NCBI RefSeq assembly: GCF_009829325.1
Contig: NZ_VUOS01000021.1
Span: 124,001 to 188,000, forward strand
DNA: 64,000 bases
Direction: 5' to 3'
Source: Nocardia sp. CY41
GTDB taxonomy: Bacteria; Actinomycetota; Actinomycetes; Mycobacteriales; Mycobacteriaceae
The position numbers were made by a program, and so were the translations under genes. Shown piece after piece: positions 51,274-59,652 of this stretch; within the stretch, counting starts at the first letter, position 1, and the number at the start of each line of letters is the position of its first letter. Under the pieces are notes generated by a model, which saw nothing but the letters and a program-made list of their open reading frames with translations, was not told the DNA's origin and searched no databases.

Positions 51274-52218
51274 TCAGGGCACCAGAACGGTCAACGCCGC
51301 CGGCACCGCCCGGACCGTGATCGGCAGCGTGCCCGCCGGTTCGCCGTCCGCGGTGGCGGGCGCGCCCGCCGCGGTGAGCGTGACGGCCGCGGCGCGGAAC
51401 TGCTTGACCTCCGGGTGATTCTGCCGTTTGCCCGCCGACAGCGCGGGCAGCAGGCGCAGCATCTCCGCGCGCGACAACGCGCCGACCACGGTCAGGTCGA
51501 GCAGTCCGTCGTCCATCAGCGCGTCCGGGCAGATCAGCATGCCGCCGCCGTAGGTGCGGGTGTTGCCGACCGCGACCATGACCGCCTCGGTCGCCAACGC
51601 CGAGCCGGCGCCGGGGTTGGTCAGTCCGTCGGTCACCGCGTCCACCAGCTCGACCCGGTAGGGCACGGTGAAGCGTCCGGAGATCTCGGCCAGCGCGGCG
51701 ACGGTGTAACGCAGTCTGCCCTTCGGCCAGCGCATCTCGTTCGCGCGCAGGGTGACCCGCGCGTCGAATCCGGTACCCGCCACCGTGGCGAACCACATCG
51801 GCGGGTCGGACGACTCGATGCGGCCGAGGTCGATCGTCCTGGTCCGCCCGCACAACACGAGCGAGGCGGCGGCTTGCGGATCGTCGGTCGGCACGCCGAG
51901 TTCCCTGGCCAGATCGTTGCCGGTACCCGCGGGAATCATGCCGAGCGCCACCCCGGTCTCGGCGACGGCCGGGAGGGTCACGTTGATCAGGCCGTCGCCG
52001 CCGACGCACACCACGGCATCGGGTCTCGCACGCCCGGCGATCGAATCCCGCACCTGCCGGACTGTTTCGGCGGCCGAGGGAGCGCATACCTGCGTGACCT
52101 CCGCGCCGCCCGCGCGGAAGCGGGCGATCGCGACGCTCGCCGCGTCGCCTCCCCTGCCGTGCCCGGACCGCGGATTGGTCACCACGGTGATCTTGCGCAC
52201 CGGCGAGTAGTCGTTCAC
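51274..52218 (-). CDS. diacylglycerol/lipid kinase family protein
   Basis: A 314-residue lipid kinase (DAGK catalytic domain). VVTNPRSGHGRGG is the N-terminal glycine loop; GGDGLIN (GGDG 73-76) and PAGTGNDLAREL (GTGND 98-102) are the ATP and Mg motifs. GTG overlaps the FAD-oxidase stop as GTGA. In M. tuberculosis the same pair is Rv2251-Rv2252, where Rv2252 phosphorylates diacylglycerol for phospholipid and PIM synthesis. Probably the same role here. Confidence 0.88.
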   Translation of the reverse strand: MNDYSPVRKITVVTNPRSGHGRGGDAASVAIARFRAGGAEVTQVCAPSAAETVRQVRDSIAGRARPDAVVCVGGDGLINVTLPAVAETGVALGMIPAGTGNDLARELGVPTDDPQAAASLVLCGRTRTIDLGRIESSDPPMWFATVAGTGFDARVTLRANEMRWPKGRLRYTVAALAEISGRFTVPYRVELVDAVTDGLTNPGAGSALATEAVMVAVGNTRTYGGGMLICPDALMDDGLLDLTVVGALSRAEMLRLLPALSAGKRQNHPEVKQFRAAAVTLTAAGAPATADGEPAGTLPITVRAVPAALTVLVP

Positions 52219-53870
52219 GGCACCAGCTTTCCGGGGTTCAGGATGCCCGCCGGGTCGAGTTCGGCCTTCACCGCGCGCAGCACGCGCACGCCTAGATCGC
52301 CCACTTCGTCCGGCACCCACGGACGATGATCGGTGCCCACCGCATGGTGGTGGGTGATGGTGCCGCCCGTGGCGACGATGGCGTCGCCCGCGGCGCGCTT
52401 GGCGGCCTGCCACTGGGTCAGCGGGTCGTCGAGCTGCTTGGCGACGACGGTGAAGTACAGCGACGCGCCGGTCGGATAGGTGTGCGAGATGTGGCACATG
52501 ACCAAGGGCGGAGTGCCCTGCGCGCCGAGCGAATCGGTCAGCGCCGCGGTGACCTTCGCCTTCAGCGCGCTCAGATTCGACCAGGTGGTGGCGGTCTCCA
52601 GCGTCTCGCAGAGCACGCCCACGTCCAGCAGCGCGTCGCGCAGGTACGGGGCGGCGAAACGACCGTGCTCCCATTCCCGGGCCGGTGTCTCCCCCAAGGA
52701 CGCACCGCCGGCGGCGGCCAGCACGGCGGCCGCTTCGGCGCTGCGTGCGGCGACATGCGCCGCGCTGCCCTCGTAGGTGGTGACGGCCAGGCACCCGGCC
52801 ACGGGGTTGCCGCCGATATCGCCGGAGCGGGCGAGATTGATCCCGGTCTCCGCCTCGTCGGACAAGCGGAGCACGGTGGGCGCCGCATCCGCCTGCACTA
52901 CCGCACGCAACGCGGCGGCGCCGGTCACGAAATCGGGGAACGCCCACGCTTGGTAGGCGACGGTTTCCGGAACCGGATGCACCCGCAGCGTGACCTCGGT
53001 GATCACGCCGAGCGTGCCCTCCGACCCGACGAACAACTCGCGCAGGTCCGGCCCCGCCGCCGAAGCGGGCGCACGCCCGAGTTCGAGCGTGCCGCTGGGG
53101 GTGGCGATCTTCAGCCGCTGCACCATGTCGTCGAAGCGGCCGTAGCCCGCCGAGGCCTGGCCGGACGACCGTGTCGCCGCGAAACCGCCGAGGGTGGCGA
53201 ACTCGAAACTCTGCGGGAAGTGACCGAGGGACAGCCCGTGCGCGCCGAGCAGTTCCTCCGCGCGCGGACCGGTCACGCCCGCACCCAGGGTCGCGGTGCC
53301 GCTCACCGGATCGACCTCGGTCAACCCGGCCAGCCTGCGCAGATCCAGGGCGATCACGGTGTCGAAGCGTCCGCGTAGGGGATCGACGCCGCCGACCACG
53401 CTGGTACCGCCGCCGAACGGCACCACCGCGACGGCGTGCCGCGCGCAGTAGGCGAGGACGGCGAGGACCTCGTCGTGATCGGCCGGGAAGACGACGGCGT
53501 CCGGCGCGTCCTGCGGCCCCTCGGCCCGGCGACGCAGCAGATCGGGCGTGCTCTTCCCGCCGGCGTGCCGCAGCCGATCGCGATGGTCGGCCGACACGTT
53601 GCCGGGACCGACCACCTCGACCAGCCCGGCTCGCCGCTCGGGCGTCAGCGCCGATTCGCGCAGTGGCACGTCGCCCTCGTCGCGGCGCGCCACCGGGTTG
53701 CCGGAGACCCCGAACACCTGCGTCAGCAGACCGCGGATCCGTTCCGAAAGTGGCTGGTGACCAGCCACGATGCCCCAGGCATCCCAGACCATACCCGCCG
53801 CCGATTCGCCCGGACCGGTCTTCGCCGACAGGGCCGGATCGCCATCGGTGCGCTGCTGCGTGTCCACCAT
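52215..53870 (-). CDS. FAD-binding oxidase, alkyldihydroxyacetonephosphate-synthase-like
   Basis: A 551-residue PCMH-type flavoprotein. AVVPFGGGTSVVGGVDPL and GHFPQSFEFATLGGFAATRSSGQ are the FAD-binding blocks. YGRFDDMV and the HISHTYPTGASLYFT and THHHAVGTDHRPW C-terminal blocks match AGPS-like enzymes, with His-rich THHHAVG as the active-site loop. AGPS swaps an acyl for an alkyl chain in ether lipids; in bacteria the substrate of this family is not settled. Starts ATG 45 bases from the divergent TetR gene. Confidence 0.85.
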   Translation of the reverse strand: MVDTQQRTDGDPALSAKTGPGESAAGMVWDAWGIVAGHQPLSERIRGLLTQVFGVSGNPVARRDEGDVPLRESALTPERRAGLVEVVGPGNVSADHRDRLRHAGGKSTPDLLRRRAEGPQDAPDAVVFPADHDEVLAVLAYCARHAVAVVPFGGGTSVVGGVDPLRGRFDTVIALDLRRLAGLTEVDPVSGTATLGAGVTGPRAEELLGAHGLSLGHFPQSFEFATLGGFAATRSSGQASAGYGRFDDMVQRLKIATPSGTLELGRAPASAAGPDLRELFVGSEGTLGVITEVTLRVHPVPETVAYQAWAFPDFVTGAAALRAVVQADAAPTVLRLSDEAETGINLARSGDIGGNPVAGCLAVTTYEGSAAHVAARSAEAAAVLAAAGGASLGETPAREWEHGRFAAPYLRDALLDVGVLCETLETATTWSNLSALKAKVTAALTDSLGAQGTPPLVMCHISHTYPTGASLYFTVVAKQLDDPLTQWQAAKRAAGDAIVATGGTITHHHAVGTDHRPWVPDEVGDLGVRVLRAVKAELDPAGILNPGKLVP

Positions 53871-53873
53871 GCG

Positions 53874-53904
53874 TTACAGTTTGACATATACTGTCAAGCA
53901 GTAA
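53874..53904. promoter_or_regulatory. TetR operator dyad between FAD oxidase and tetR
   Basis: TTACAGTTTGACA-TATAC-TGTCAAGCAGTAA: 13-base arms, 11 of 13 matching, around a 5-base centre, filling most of the 45-base divergent gap. TTGACA appears on both strands as possible -35 boxes. It is the best-supported operator in the window. Confidence 0.75.
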
Positions 53905-53915
53905 CGAATATCAGG

Positions 53916-54605
53916 ATGAATCCTCCCTGGCCGACGCCTCGCCGCCGGCCGCTCGACCCCGGTGGTGACGCTTTGACCGCTCCCGACACCTCCGCCGAGC
54001 ACCTCTCGGCGACCGACCTGGCGATCCTGGACGCCGCCCGCGCCTGCGTGGAGGAGTTCGGCGTACGCCGCACCACGCTCACCGAGGTGGCGCGGCGGGC
54101 GGGCGTCAGCAGGCCGACGGTCTACCGGCGCTGGCCGGACACCGGCGCGCTGGTCGCGGAATTGCTGGTTCGCGAGCTGCGCGGGATCGTGGCGGCGACC
54201 ATGCCGTCGGCGGGCAGCGCACGCACCAGGCTGGTCGAGGGCTTGGTCGCCGGAGCGGCGACGGTGCGGATGAATCCCTTGTTCGGCAAGATCTTCCGCA
54301 CCGACACCGACCTGATGCTCACCTACGTCTTCGGCAGGCTCGGGCGCAACCAGCGCGCGCTGATCGAGCTGTTCGCGGCGGGCATCCGAGACGGCCAGCG
54401 AGACGGCTCCATCCGCGCGGGCGATCCGGAGCGAATGGCCACCATGCTGCTGCTGATCGCCCAGTCCGCGGTCCAGTCGGCGGGCACCGTCGCGCCGCTG
54501 CTGGCGGGCGAGCACCTCGACGCCGAACTCCGTCGCGCGATCGACGGCTACTTGGACGATCGCGCCCGCGACACAGCTGAAGACGCCGCCCGAGCGCAGT
54601 CGTGA
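53916..54605 (+). CDS. TetR-family regulator
   Basis: A 229-residue TetR protein. The N-terminal helix-turn-helix is TTLTEVARRAGVSRPTVYRRWPDTGAL near residues 50-75. The C-terminal helical domain (LIELFAAGIRDGQRDGSI, MATMLLLIAQSAVQ) binds an unknown ligand. The ATG follows a perfect-core dyad, which it probably binds. It lies 46 bases upstream of glpD. In M. tuberculosis the same TetR-glpD1 pair faces the same oxidase-kinase pair. Confidence 0.9.
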   Translation: MNPPWPTPRRRPLDPGGDALTAPDTSAEHLSATDLAILDAARACVEEFGVRRTTLTEVARRAGVSRPTVYRRWPDTGALVAELLVRELRGIVAATMPSAGSARTRLVEGLVAGAATVRMNPLFGKIFRTDTDLMLTYVFGRLGRNQRALIELFAAGIRDGQRDGSIRAGDPERMATMLLLIAQSAVQSAGTVAPLLAGEHLDAELRRAIDGYLDDRARDTAEDAARAQS

Positions 54606-54651
54606 GCAGTACCCGCTCCGGCCGTTCCCGCTGGATCCGAAAGGCATTGTG

Positions 54652-56193
54652 ATGAGCACTGAACCGGTGCGTACCGGAGACTCCGCGCTGAACGCCGCGC
54701 GCCGCGCCGCGGATCTGTCGCGGCTCGGCGACGGCGCCGAGATCGACGTCTTGGTGATCGGCGGTGGCGTCACCGGCGCGGGAGCCGCGCTGGACGCGGC
54801 CGCCCGCGGACTGCGGACCGTGCTGGTGGAACGCCACGACCTGGCGTTCGGCACCAGCCGATGGAGCTCCAAACTGGTGCACGGCGGCTTGCGGTACCTG
54901 GCGAGCGGCCGGGTGGGCATCGCCCACGAGAGCGCGGTGGAACGCGGCATCCTGCTGCGCACCACGGCGCCGCATCTGGTGCGCCCGCTGCCCCAACTGG
55001 TGCCGCTGCTGCCGAATGTCGGCACGACGCAAGCCGCTCTGGTGCGCGCCGGTTTCGTGGCGGGCGATCTACTGCGGCGCGGCGCGGGCACGCCCGCCGC
55101 GCTGCTGCCCCGGTCCCGGCGCGTCGCCGCCGCGGAAGCCGTGCGACTCGCACCGACCGTGCGGCGGGCGGATCTGCGCGGTGGCCTGCAGGCATGGGAC
55201 GGGCAACTGGTCGACGACGCGCGCTTGGTCGTCGCACTGGCGCGCACGGCGGCGGCGCACGGCGCACGGATCCTGACCCGCGTCGAAGCGCGCGAGGTGA
55301 CCGGGCAGTCGGCGACCCTGCGCGACACCCGCACCGGCGAGACGCTCACGGTGCGACCGCGCACCGTGGTGAACGCCACCGGCGTCTGGGCCGACCAGGT
55401 GGACCCGAGCATCCGGCTGCGCCCGAGTCGCGGCACACATCTGGTGTTCTCCGCCGAGTCCTTCGGCGGCCTCAGCGCTGCGCTCACCGTCCCGGTGCCC
55501 GGCAGCATCGGCCGCTTCGTGTTCGCCTTCCCCGCCGCGCACGGCCGGGTCTACCTGGGCTTGACCGACGAGGACGCGCCCGGCCCGGTGCCCGACGAGC
55601 CCGAGCCCACCGGAAGCGAAATCGATTTCCTGCTCGACACCATCAATCCCGCCCTGCGAGAGCCGTTGACGCGCGACGACATTCGCGGCTCGTACGCCGG
55701 ATTGCGCCCACTGCTGCAGACCGCCGACGACAGCACGGCCGACATCTCCCGGCAGCACGCGGTGCTGCGTTCCCCGACCGGGGTCGTCACCATCGTCGGC
55801 GGCAAGCTCACCACGTACCGGAAGATGGCCGAGGACGTGATCGACGCCGCGGTCACGCACGGTGGTCTCGCCGCGGGGCCGTGCCGCACCCGGCGGCTGC
55901 CGCTGGTGGGCGCGGTCTCCGGCGCGGCACGCGACCGCATCGATGCCCCACCCGTGCTGATCGAGCGGTACGGCAGTGCGGCGGCCGACGTCCTGGCCGC
56001 GGCGCGGCGCGATCCGGCGCTCGCCGAGCCGGTCGCGCCCGGAATGGATGTGCTGGCTGCCGAATTCGCCTACGCGGTGTCCCACGAGGGAGCGCTCGAG
56101 GCCGGGGACCTGCTGGATCGGCGCACGCGCATCGGCTTGGTCGCCGAGGATCGCGCCGCCGCGGCGGCCGCGGCCGCGCGCGCCCTCGCCTGA
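54652..56193 (+). CDS. glpD: glycerol-3-phosphate dehydrogenase (FAD)
   Basis: A 513-residue GlpD. The FAD motif is VLVIGGGVTGAGAALDAAARG near residue 36. ERHDLAFGTSRWSSKLVHGGLRYL is the diagnostic active-site block. VVNATGVWADQV and VTIVGGKLTTYRKMAEDV are further signatures. A C-terminal helical domain completes it. It oxidises glycerol-3-phosphate to DHAP at the membrane, feeding the quinone pool. The ATG has AAGG 8 bases upstream. Convergent with a GNAT gene 13 bases away. Confidence 0.95.
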   Translation: MSTEPVRTGDSALNAARRAADLSRLGDGAEIDVLVIGGGVTGAGAALDAAARGLRTVLVERHDLAFGTSRWSSKLVHGGLRYLASGRVGIAHESAVERGILLRTTAPHLVRPLPQLVPLLPNVGTTQAALVRAGFVAGDLLRRGAGTPAALLPRSRRVAAAEAVRLAPTVRRADLRGGLQAWDGQLVDDARLVVALARTAAAHGARILTRVEAREVTGQSATLRDTRTGETLTVRPRTVVNATGVWADQVDPSIRLRPSRGTHLVFSAESFGGLSAALTVPVPGSIGRFVFAFPAAHGRVYLGLTDEDAPGPVPDEPEPTGSEIDFLLDTINPALREPLTRDDIRGSYAGLRPLLQTADDSTADISRQHAVLRSPTGVVTIVGGKLTTYRKMAEDVIDAAVTHGGLAAGPCRTRRLPLVGAVSGAARDRIDAPPVLIERYGSAAADVLAAARRDPALAEPVAPGMDVLAAEFAYAVSHEGALEAGDLLDRRTRIGLVAEDRAAAAAAAARALA

Positions 56194-56206
56194 CCGCACC
56201 GCCGGT

Positions 56207-56746
56207 TCAGTCCATCGACCACTCGGACAGGTCGGCGCGCATGCACGCACGCGGCCATCGGTCGAGGCCGTGGGCCCGTTCGGCGGTACGCAAGGCGATC
56301 AGCCCCGGCGTCTCCTCGTCCGCCGCCAGGTAGCGGAAACCGAGCCGCTGGTAATACGGGCCGTTCCACGGCACCTCGGTGAAGGTGGTCAACGTCATCG
56401 CGGGCAGTTGCGCGGTCGCGGCCCATCGGGCGGCCTGGTCGAGCAAGCGTTTGCCGATCCGGCGGCGGGCGTGGTCGGGATGCACCGAAACCTGCTCGAT
56501 ATGGGCGTTTCCGTCGATCACGCCCACGATCAGGTAGGCGATCGGCGGGTCGGCGTCGCTCCAAACCCAGGCGCGCCCGGCCTGCTGGAACTCGCGCAAC
56601 GTCGCCTTCGAAGGCGGTTCGTCGTCGGCTACGGCCGTCATGCCGACGTCCGCGAACGGCTTGCCCGCCGCGCGTTCGATCTCTTGCAGCACGGGTAGGT
56701 CTTCGGTCGTCGCGGGCCGGATCACCCGCCCATTGTGCAGCGGCAC
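56207..56746 (-). CDS. GNAT-family N-acetyltransferase
   Basis: A 179-residue GNAT enzyme. VIRPATTEDLPVLQEIERAAG is the N-terminal block; the acetyl-CoA loop is HIEQVSVHPDHARRRIGKRLLD (R-R-x-I-G-K, a variant of Q/RxxGxG/A). FTEVPWNGPYYQRLGFRY is the C-terminal strand-loop common in this group. Substrate unknown. It starts 22 bases after the TetR stop and probably shares its transcript. Confidence 0.85.
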   Translation of the reverse strand: MPLHNGRVIRPATTEDLPVLQEIERAAGKPFADVGMTAVADDEPPSKATLREFQQAGRAWVWSDADPPIAYLIVGVIDGNAHIEQVSVHPDHARRRIGKRLLDQAARWAATAQLPAMTLTTFTEVPWNGPYYQRLGFRYLAADEETPGLIALRTAERAHGLDRWPRACMRADLSEWSMD

Positions 56747-56768
56747 ACCTGACGCATACCAGCGAATT

Positions 56769-57440
56769 TCACTCCGCCGGCGTGGCGAGGATGCCGCTGA
56801 TCAGCACCTGCACCGCCCAGGCCGCGCGTGCGTCGCCGTCACCCGACAGCAGAGCCTCCCGCATGGCCACGACGGTCGGATAGCGGTCGACGGGCAGTTC
56901 GGCGAAGCGCCGCTCGATCGCCGCGAGGTACTCCTGTTCGCTGCCGCCGCCGGTGTCGTGCTTGCTCTGCTCCGCCGCCGCGGCGGTGATATGCAGAAAG
57001 AGCAGGTCCACCGCCCACGACGCGGTGCGGTCGTCCAATCCCGCCTCGACCAGCGCGCCGAGCATCAGTTCCACCAACCGCACCGCGTTGGGACTGCTCG
57101 GGATCACGCCGAGCGCGACGAGCGCCAGCCCCTCGTGCCTGCTCATCGCGGCCACCATGGCGTCGGCCAGTGCGGTGAGCCGCGTCCGCCAACTCGCCCC
57201 GGCCGGCTCCGGAACGGTGCCGAGGACATGGTCGAGCATGGCGGTCATCAGGTCGTCGCGATTGGCGACGTACACGTACAGCGAGGCCGCGCCGGTGTCC
57301 AAGTCCTGCGCCACCCGGCGCATGGTCAGCGCCGCCGCGCCGTCGCGATCCAGGATGCGCAGACCGGTCTCGACGATCACCTCGCGACTCAGCGGAGCTT
57401 TGGCCGGGCGGGCCCGGCGGCTGACGGCTGCTGCGCTCAT
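56769..57440 (-). CDS. TetR-family regulator
   Basis: A 223-residue TetR protein. The helix-turn-helix is AALTMRRVAQDLDTGAASLYVYVANRDDLM near residues 35-65, with the TetR/TetR-C-like LYVYVANRDDLMTAMLDHVLG signature. The C-terminal domain (SWRTRLTALADAMVAAMSRHEG, WAVDLLFLHITAAAAEQ) is of the TetR-C type seen in antibiotic-efflux regulators. No transporter is adjacent. ATG at 57440 chosen; longer readings are not TetR-like. Confidence 0.88.
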   Translation of the reverse strand: MSAAAVSRRARPAKAPLSREVIVETGLRILDRDGAAALTMRRVAQDLDTGAASLYVYVANRDDLMTAMLDHVLGTVPEPAGASWRTRLTALADAMVAAMSRHEGLALVALGVIPSSPNAVRLVELMLGALVEAGLDDRTASWAVDLLFLHITAAAAEQSKHDTGGGSEQEYLAAIERRFAELPVDRYPTVVAMREALLSGDGDARAAWAVQVLISGILATPAE

Positions 57441-58073
57441 GGGCCGAGCATAACCAGGGACGAACGGTGTTCGGGTGATCGGCGCAAATCGGTGGTGCGA
57501 AACATACGGGATACCGAGACAGGGATCGGCCGTGGACCGATCAGGCCGTGGTGACGCAACGACTCGCCGAGACGCCGGCGCGACTGCCGGGCGCACCCTT
57601 TGTCGTCGCAGGGTCATCGCCGGGCGTACCGGCCCCGCAACTCGGATGTGCTGCACGCGCCACCAGATCGCGCCCGCGCGACCACTGCGATCTCGCTGAC
57701 GCCAACCCGTCGGTTCAGCAGGGAGTTGGGCGGATCCGCGTCGGCTGTCCGGAGCCCGGGGCCGACCGACCACTCACCTTGAGCGCCAGTAGTGTCCACG
57801 AACCTCGAATTGTGACTTATGGCATAGCAGAAGCCTCCGGGCATGACCGTCGCCGACTGCGGAAAACACCACAACGCGCAGCTCACGGCCTTGGCGATGG
57901 CGAAAGCAACCGTTGGCGAGAAGGCGCACGCCCGAGCGTGATTGGAGAACCGGGCGGCGCTCCGAAGGATTCACGCATTCCGCTTCGCCATGCTCGCAGA
58001 CCCCGGTTCGGTTGTCGCCGACGCTCTATGCTGGCTTCGGAATGCCGGTAGTGCGCCGGGAAGGAGGGCGCGG
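57441..58073. other. 633-base region without a convincing gene
   Basis: Between the TetR gene and the FHA gene, which are divergent. A less GC-rich patch near 57800-57840 (GTGACTTATGGCATAGCAG) could be a promoter. Short readings on both strands lack ribosome sites and domain features. It may be an old gene remnant, but nothing identifies it. Confidence 0.5.
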
Positions 58074-59297
58074 GTGCGCAGGAAACCGTCCACCGTGGGT
58101 GTCGCACCGGGCGACGGGCTCGTCGCTCGCTTCGGTGCGGTCGTCGCCTATCTCGGAGCCGAAACGACCTCCACCGACCGGATACTCGGCACCATCGAAG
58201 CCGTGGCCGAAGGGGAGCATCCCGGCGCCGCGCTGGCGCAACGGTTGGCGGCGGTGATCTTCGCCAGCACGGTCAAACCGCCGCCGTTCGGTGTGGTCGC
58301 ACCGACCGACGACGGCTTGCTGATCCTGTTGCGCGGACCGGTGACCGCCGAGATCCAAGGCGCGGAGGGCACCCGCCGCCTCGACGGCGGGCGCGCGTTC
58401 ACCTGGGTGGACGAGATCGTGCGCGAACCGGTGCGCCGCATCACGATCGGCGCGGACACGGGCACGCTGCCGACCGCGCTCCCCCGCACGGATCTGCGCG
58501 CCGGCGTGGTCCCCGGCGGCGGTTTCGTCATGCACGCCGCGGTGCGGCGCGCCGGGAAGACCGTCGAGCCGCGCACCTCCGAGCCCGCCGCACAGGGCGA
58601 ACCAGATCCCACAGCGGCGGCCGGTTTCGCCGCGATGCCCGAACCGACCGGCGCCGCCGAGGCCGTCGCCCAGCCGAAGCCGGTCGCCCGGCCGACCGAC
58701 TCGGCCCCGGTCGCCCGGCCGACCGACTCGGCCTCAGTCGCCCGGCCGACCGAGTCCGCCCGACTCCTGGCCAAACCGCGTCCGCCCCGGCCGGTCACCG
58801 ATCGCCCGCTTGCCTGGTCCCAGGTGCAGCCCGCGCACGAACCGGTCGCTCCGCGCAAAGGTCCCGAGAACGGTGCGACGCGAGCCGCGCGCCCGGCCGC
58901 GCCGTCCGGCGACACGGCGATCGGTGCGCTGGTCACCGAGGACGGCGCGGCCTACCCGTTGAACCGCGCCTACGTCATCGGGCGCGGCCCGCAGGTGGAC
59001 GAATCGGTGCGCGCCGCCACCGCCGCGCCGATCGTCATCCAGCGCGACCGCCACGTGTCGCGCGTCCACGCGTATGTGTCGGTCGACGGCGGCAAGGTGT
59101 ACGTCCGGGACGCCGCCGCCACCTCGGGCACCTTCATCGCCGGCCCCGGCACCGATCAGTGGACCCGGATCAGCACGTCGCCGACCGAGCTCCCGCCGGG
59201 CTGGCGCGTCCGCATCAGCGAGCGGGTCCTCACCTATCGCGGCGACGAGCAGCGCACGGGCGCGGCCGATATCGCAGCAGCGCGCCGCCGATCCTGA
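58074..59297 (+). CDS. FHA-domain protein with unrecognised N-terminal domain
   Basis: A 407-residue protein. Residues about 1-150 (LVARFGAVVAYLGA, FGVVAPTDDGLLILLRGPVTAE, then VDEIVREPVRRITIG) form an alpha/beta domain that I cannot assign. Residues 150-300 are Pro/Ala-rich and contain a 9-residue repeat PVARPTDSA three times (58680-58760). The C-terminal FHA domain starts near YPLNRAYVIGRGPQ and has QRDRHVSRVHAYVSVDGGKVYVRDAAATSGT, with the phosphothreonine-binding Ser-Arg and the SGT loop. AAGGAGGG precedes the GTG by 5 bases. It probably reads phosphothreonine set by a Ser/Thr kinase. No kinase is adjacent. Confidence 0.78.
   Translation: MRRKPSTVGVAPGDGLVARFGAVVAYLGAETTSTDRILGTIEAVAEGEHPGAALAQRLAAVIFASTVKPPPFGVVAPTDDGLLILLRGPVTAEIQGAEGTRRLDGGRAFTWVDEIVREPVRRITIGADTGTLPTALPRTDLRAGVVPGGGFVMHAAVRRAGKTVEPRTSEPAAQGEPDPTAAAGFAAMPEPTGAAEAVAQPKPVARPTDSAPVARPTDSASVARPTESARLLAKPRPPRPVTDRPLAWSQVQPAHEPVAPRKGPENGATRAARPAAPSGDTAIGALVTEDGAAYPLNRAYVIGRGPQVDESVRAATAAPIVIQRDRHVSRVHAYVSVDGGKVYVRDAAATSGTFIAGPGTDQWTRISTSPTELPPGWRVRISERVLTYRGDEQRTGAADIAAARRRS
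58680..58760 (+). repeat. 27-base repeat in the FHA gene
   Basis: Three tandem 27-base units encoding PVARPTDSA, PVARPTDSA and SVARPTESA. It forms part of a disordered linker. Confidence 0.9.
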
Positions 59298-59652
59298 CCG
59301 CCGGCCGGATTCCTCCACCAACGAGGGCGCGGCGTCGGTCACCCGGTCCGGCGTCCACAGTGAGCGTCGTCGGTCGCCCGGATCGGTGCGACATACGCAG
59401 AGCACGGGCCGCACGCACCGGCCCGATGCCACATGCACAGAGCTTGGCCGTGGTACGCACCGCCCGATCGGATCGCGGTGGTGGGCATCCCTCCCGCGCG
59501 GTCGCGATGTCTCGGGCGACCATGGCGCGGCCCACATCTCCCCGCCCGAGCACGGCCACCCTGGGCAACGAACGGCCCCACTCGGGGCGGTGCTGACGCC
59601 CGCTCGTACGGTCCCCGCCCGCTTCGCGCCGCGCGGAGAGGACAATGGCGGC
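59298..59652. other. 355-base leader of the FdhF-type gene, with imperfect tandem repeat
   Basis: No gene seen. ACAT(AC/GC)GCAGAGC...GCACCG(G)CCCGAT occurs twice in tandem with a 40-base period (59391-59470), and a more decayed copy may precede it. The unit is unlike neighbouring coding DNA. It could bind a regulator of the molybdoenzyme. Confidence 0.5.

Noticed and set aside
57548..58051. Possible small gene upstream of the FHA gene
   Set aside because: No ribosome site, Arg/Pro-rich sequence and no recognisable domain.
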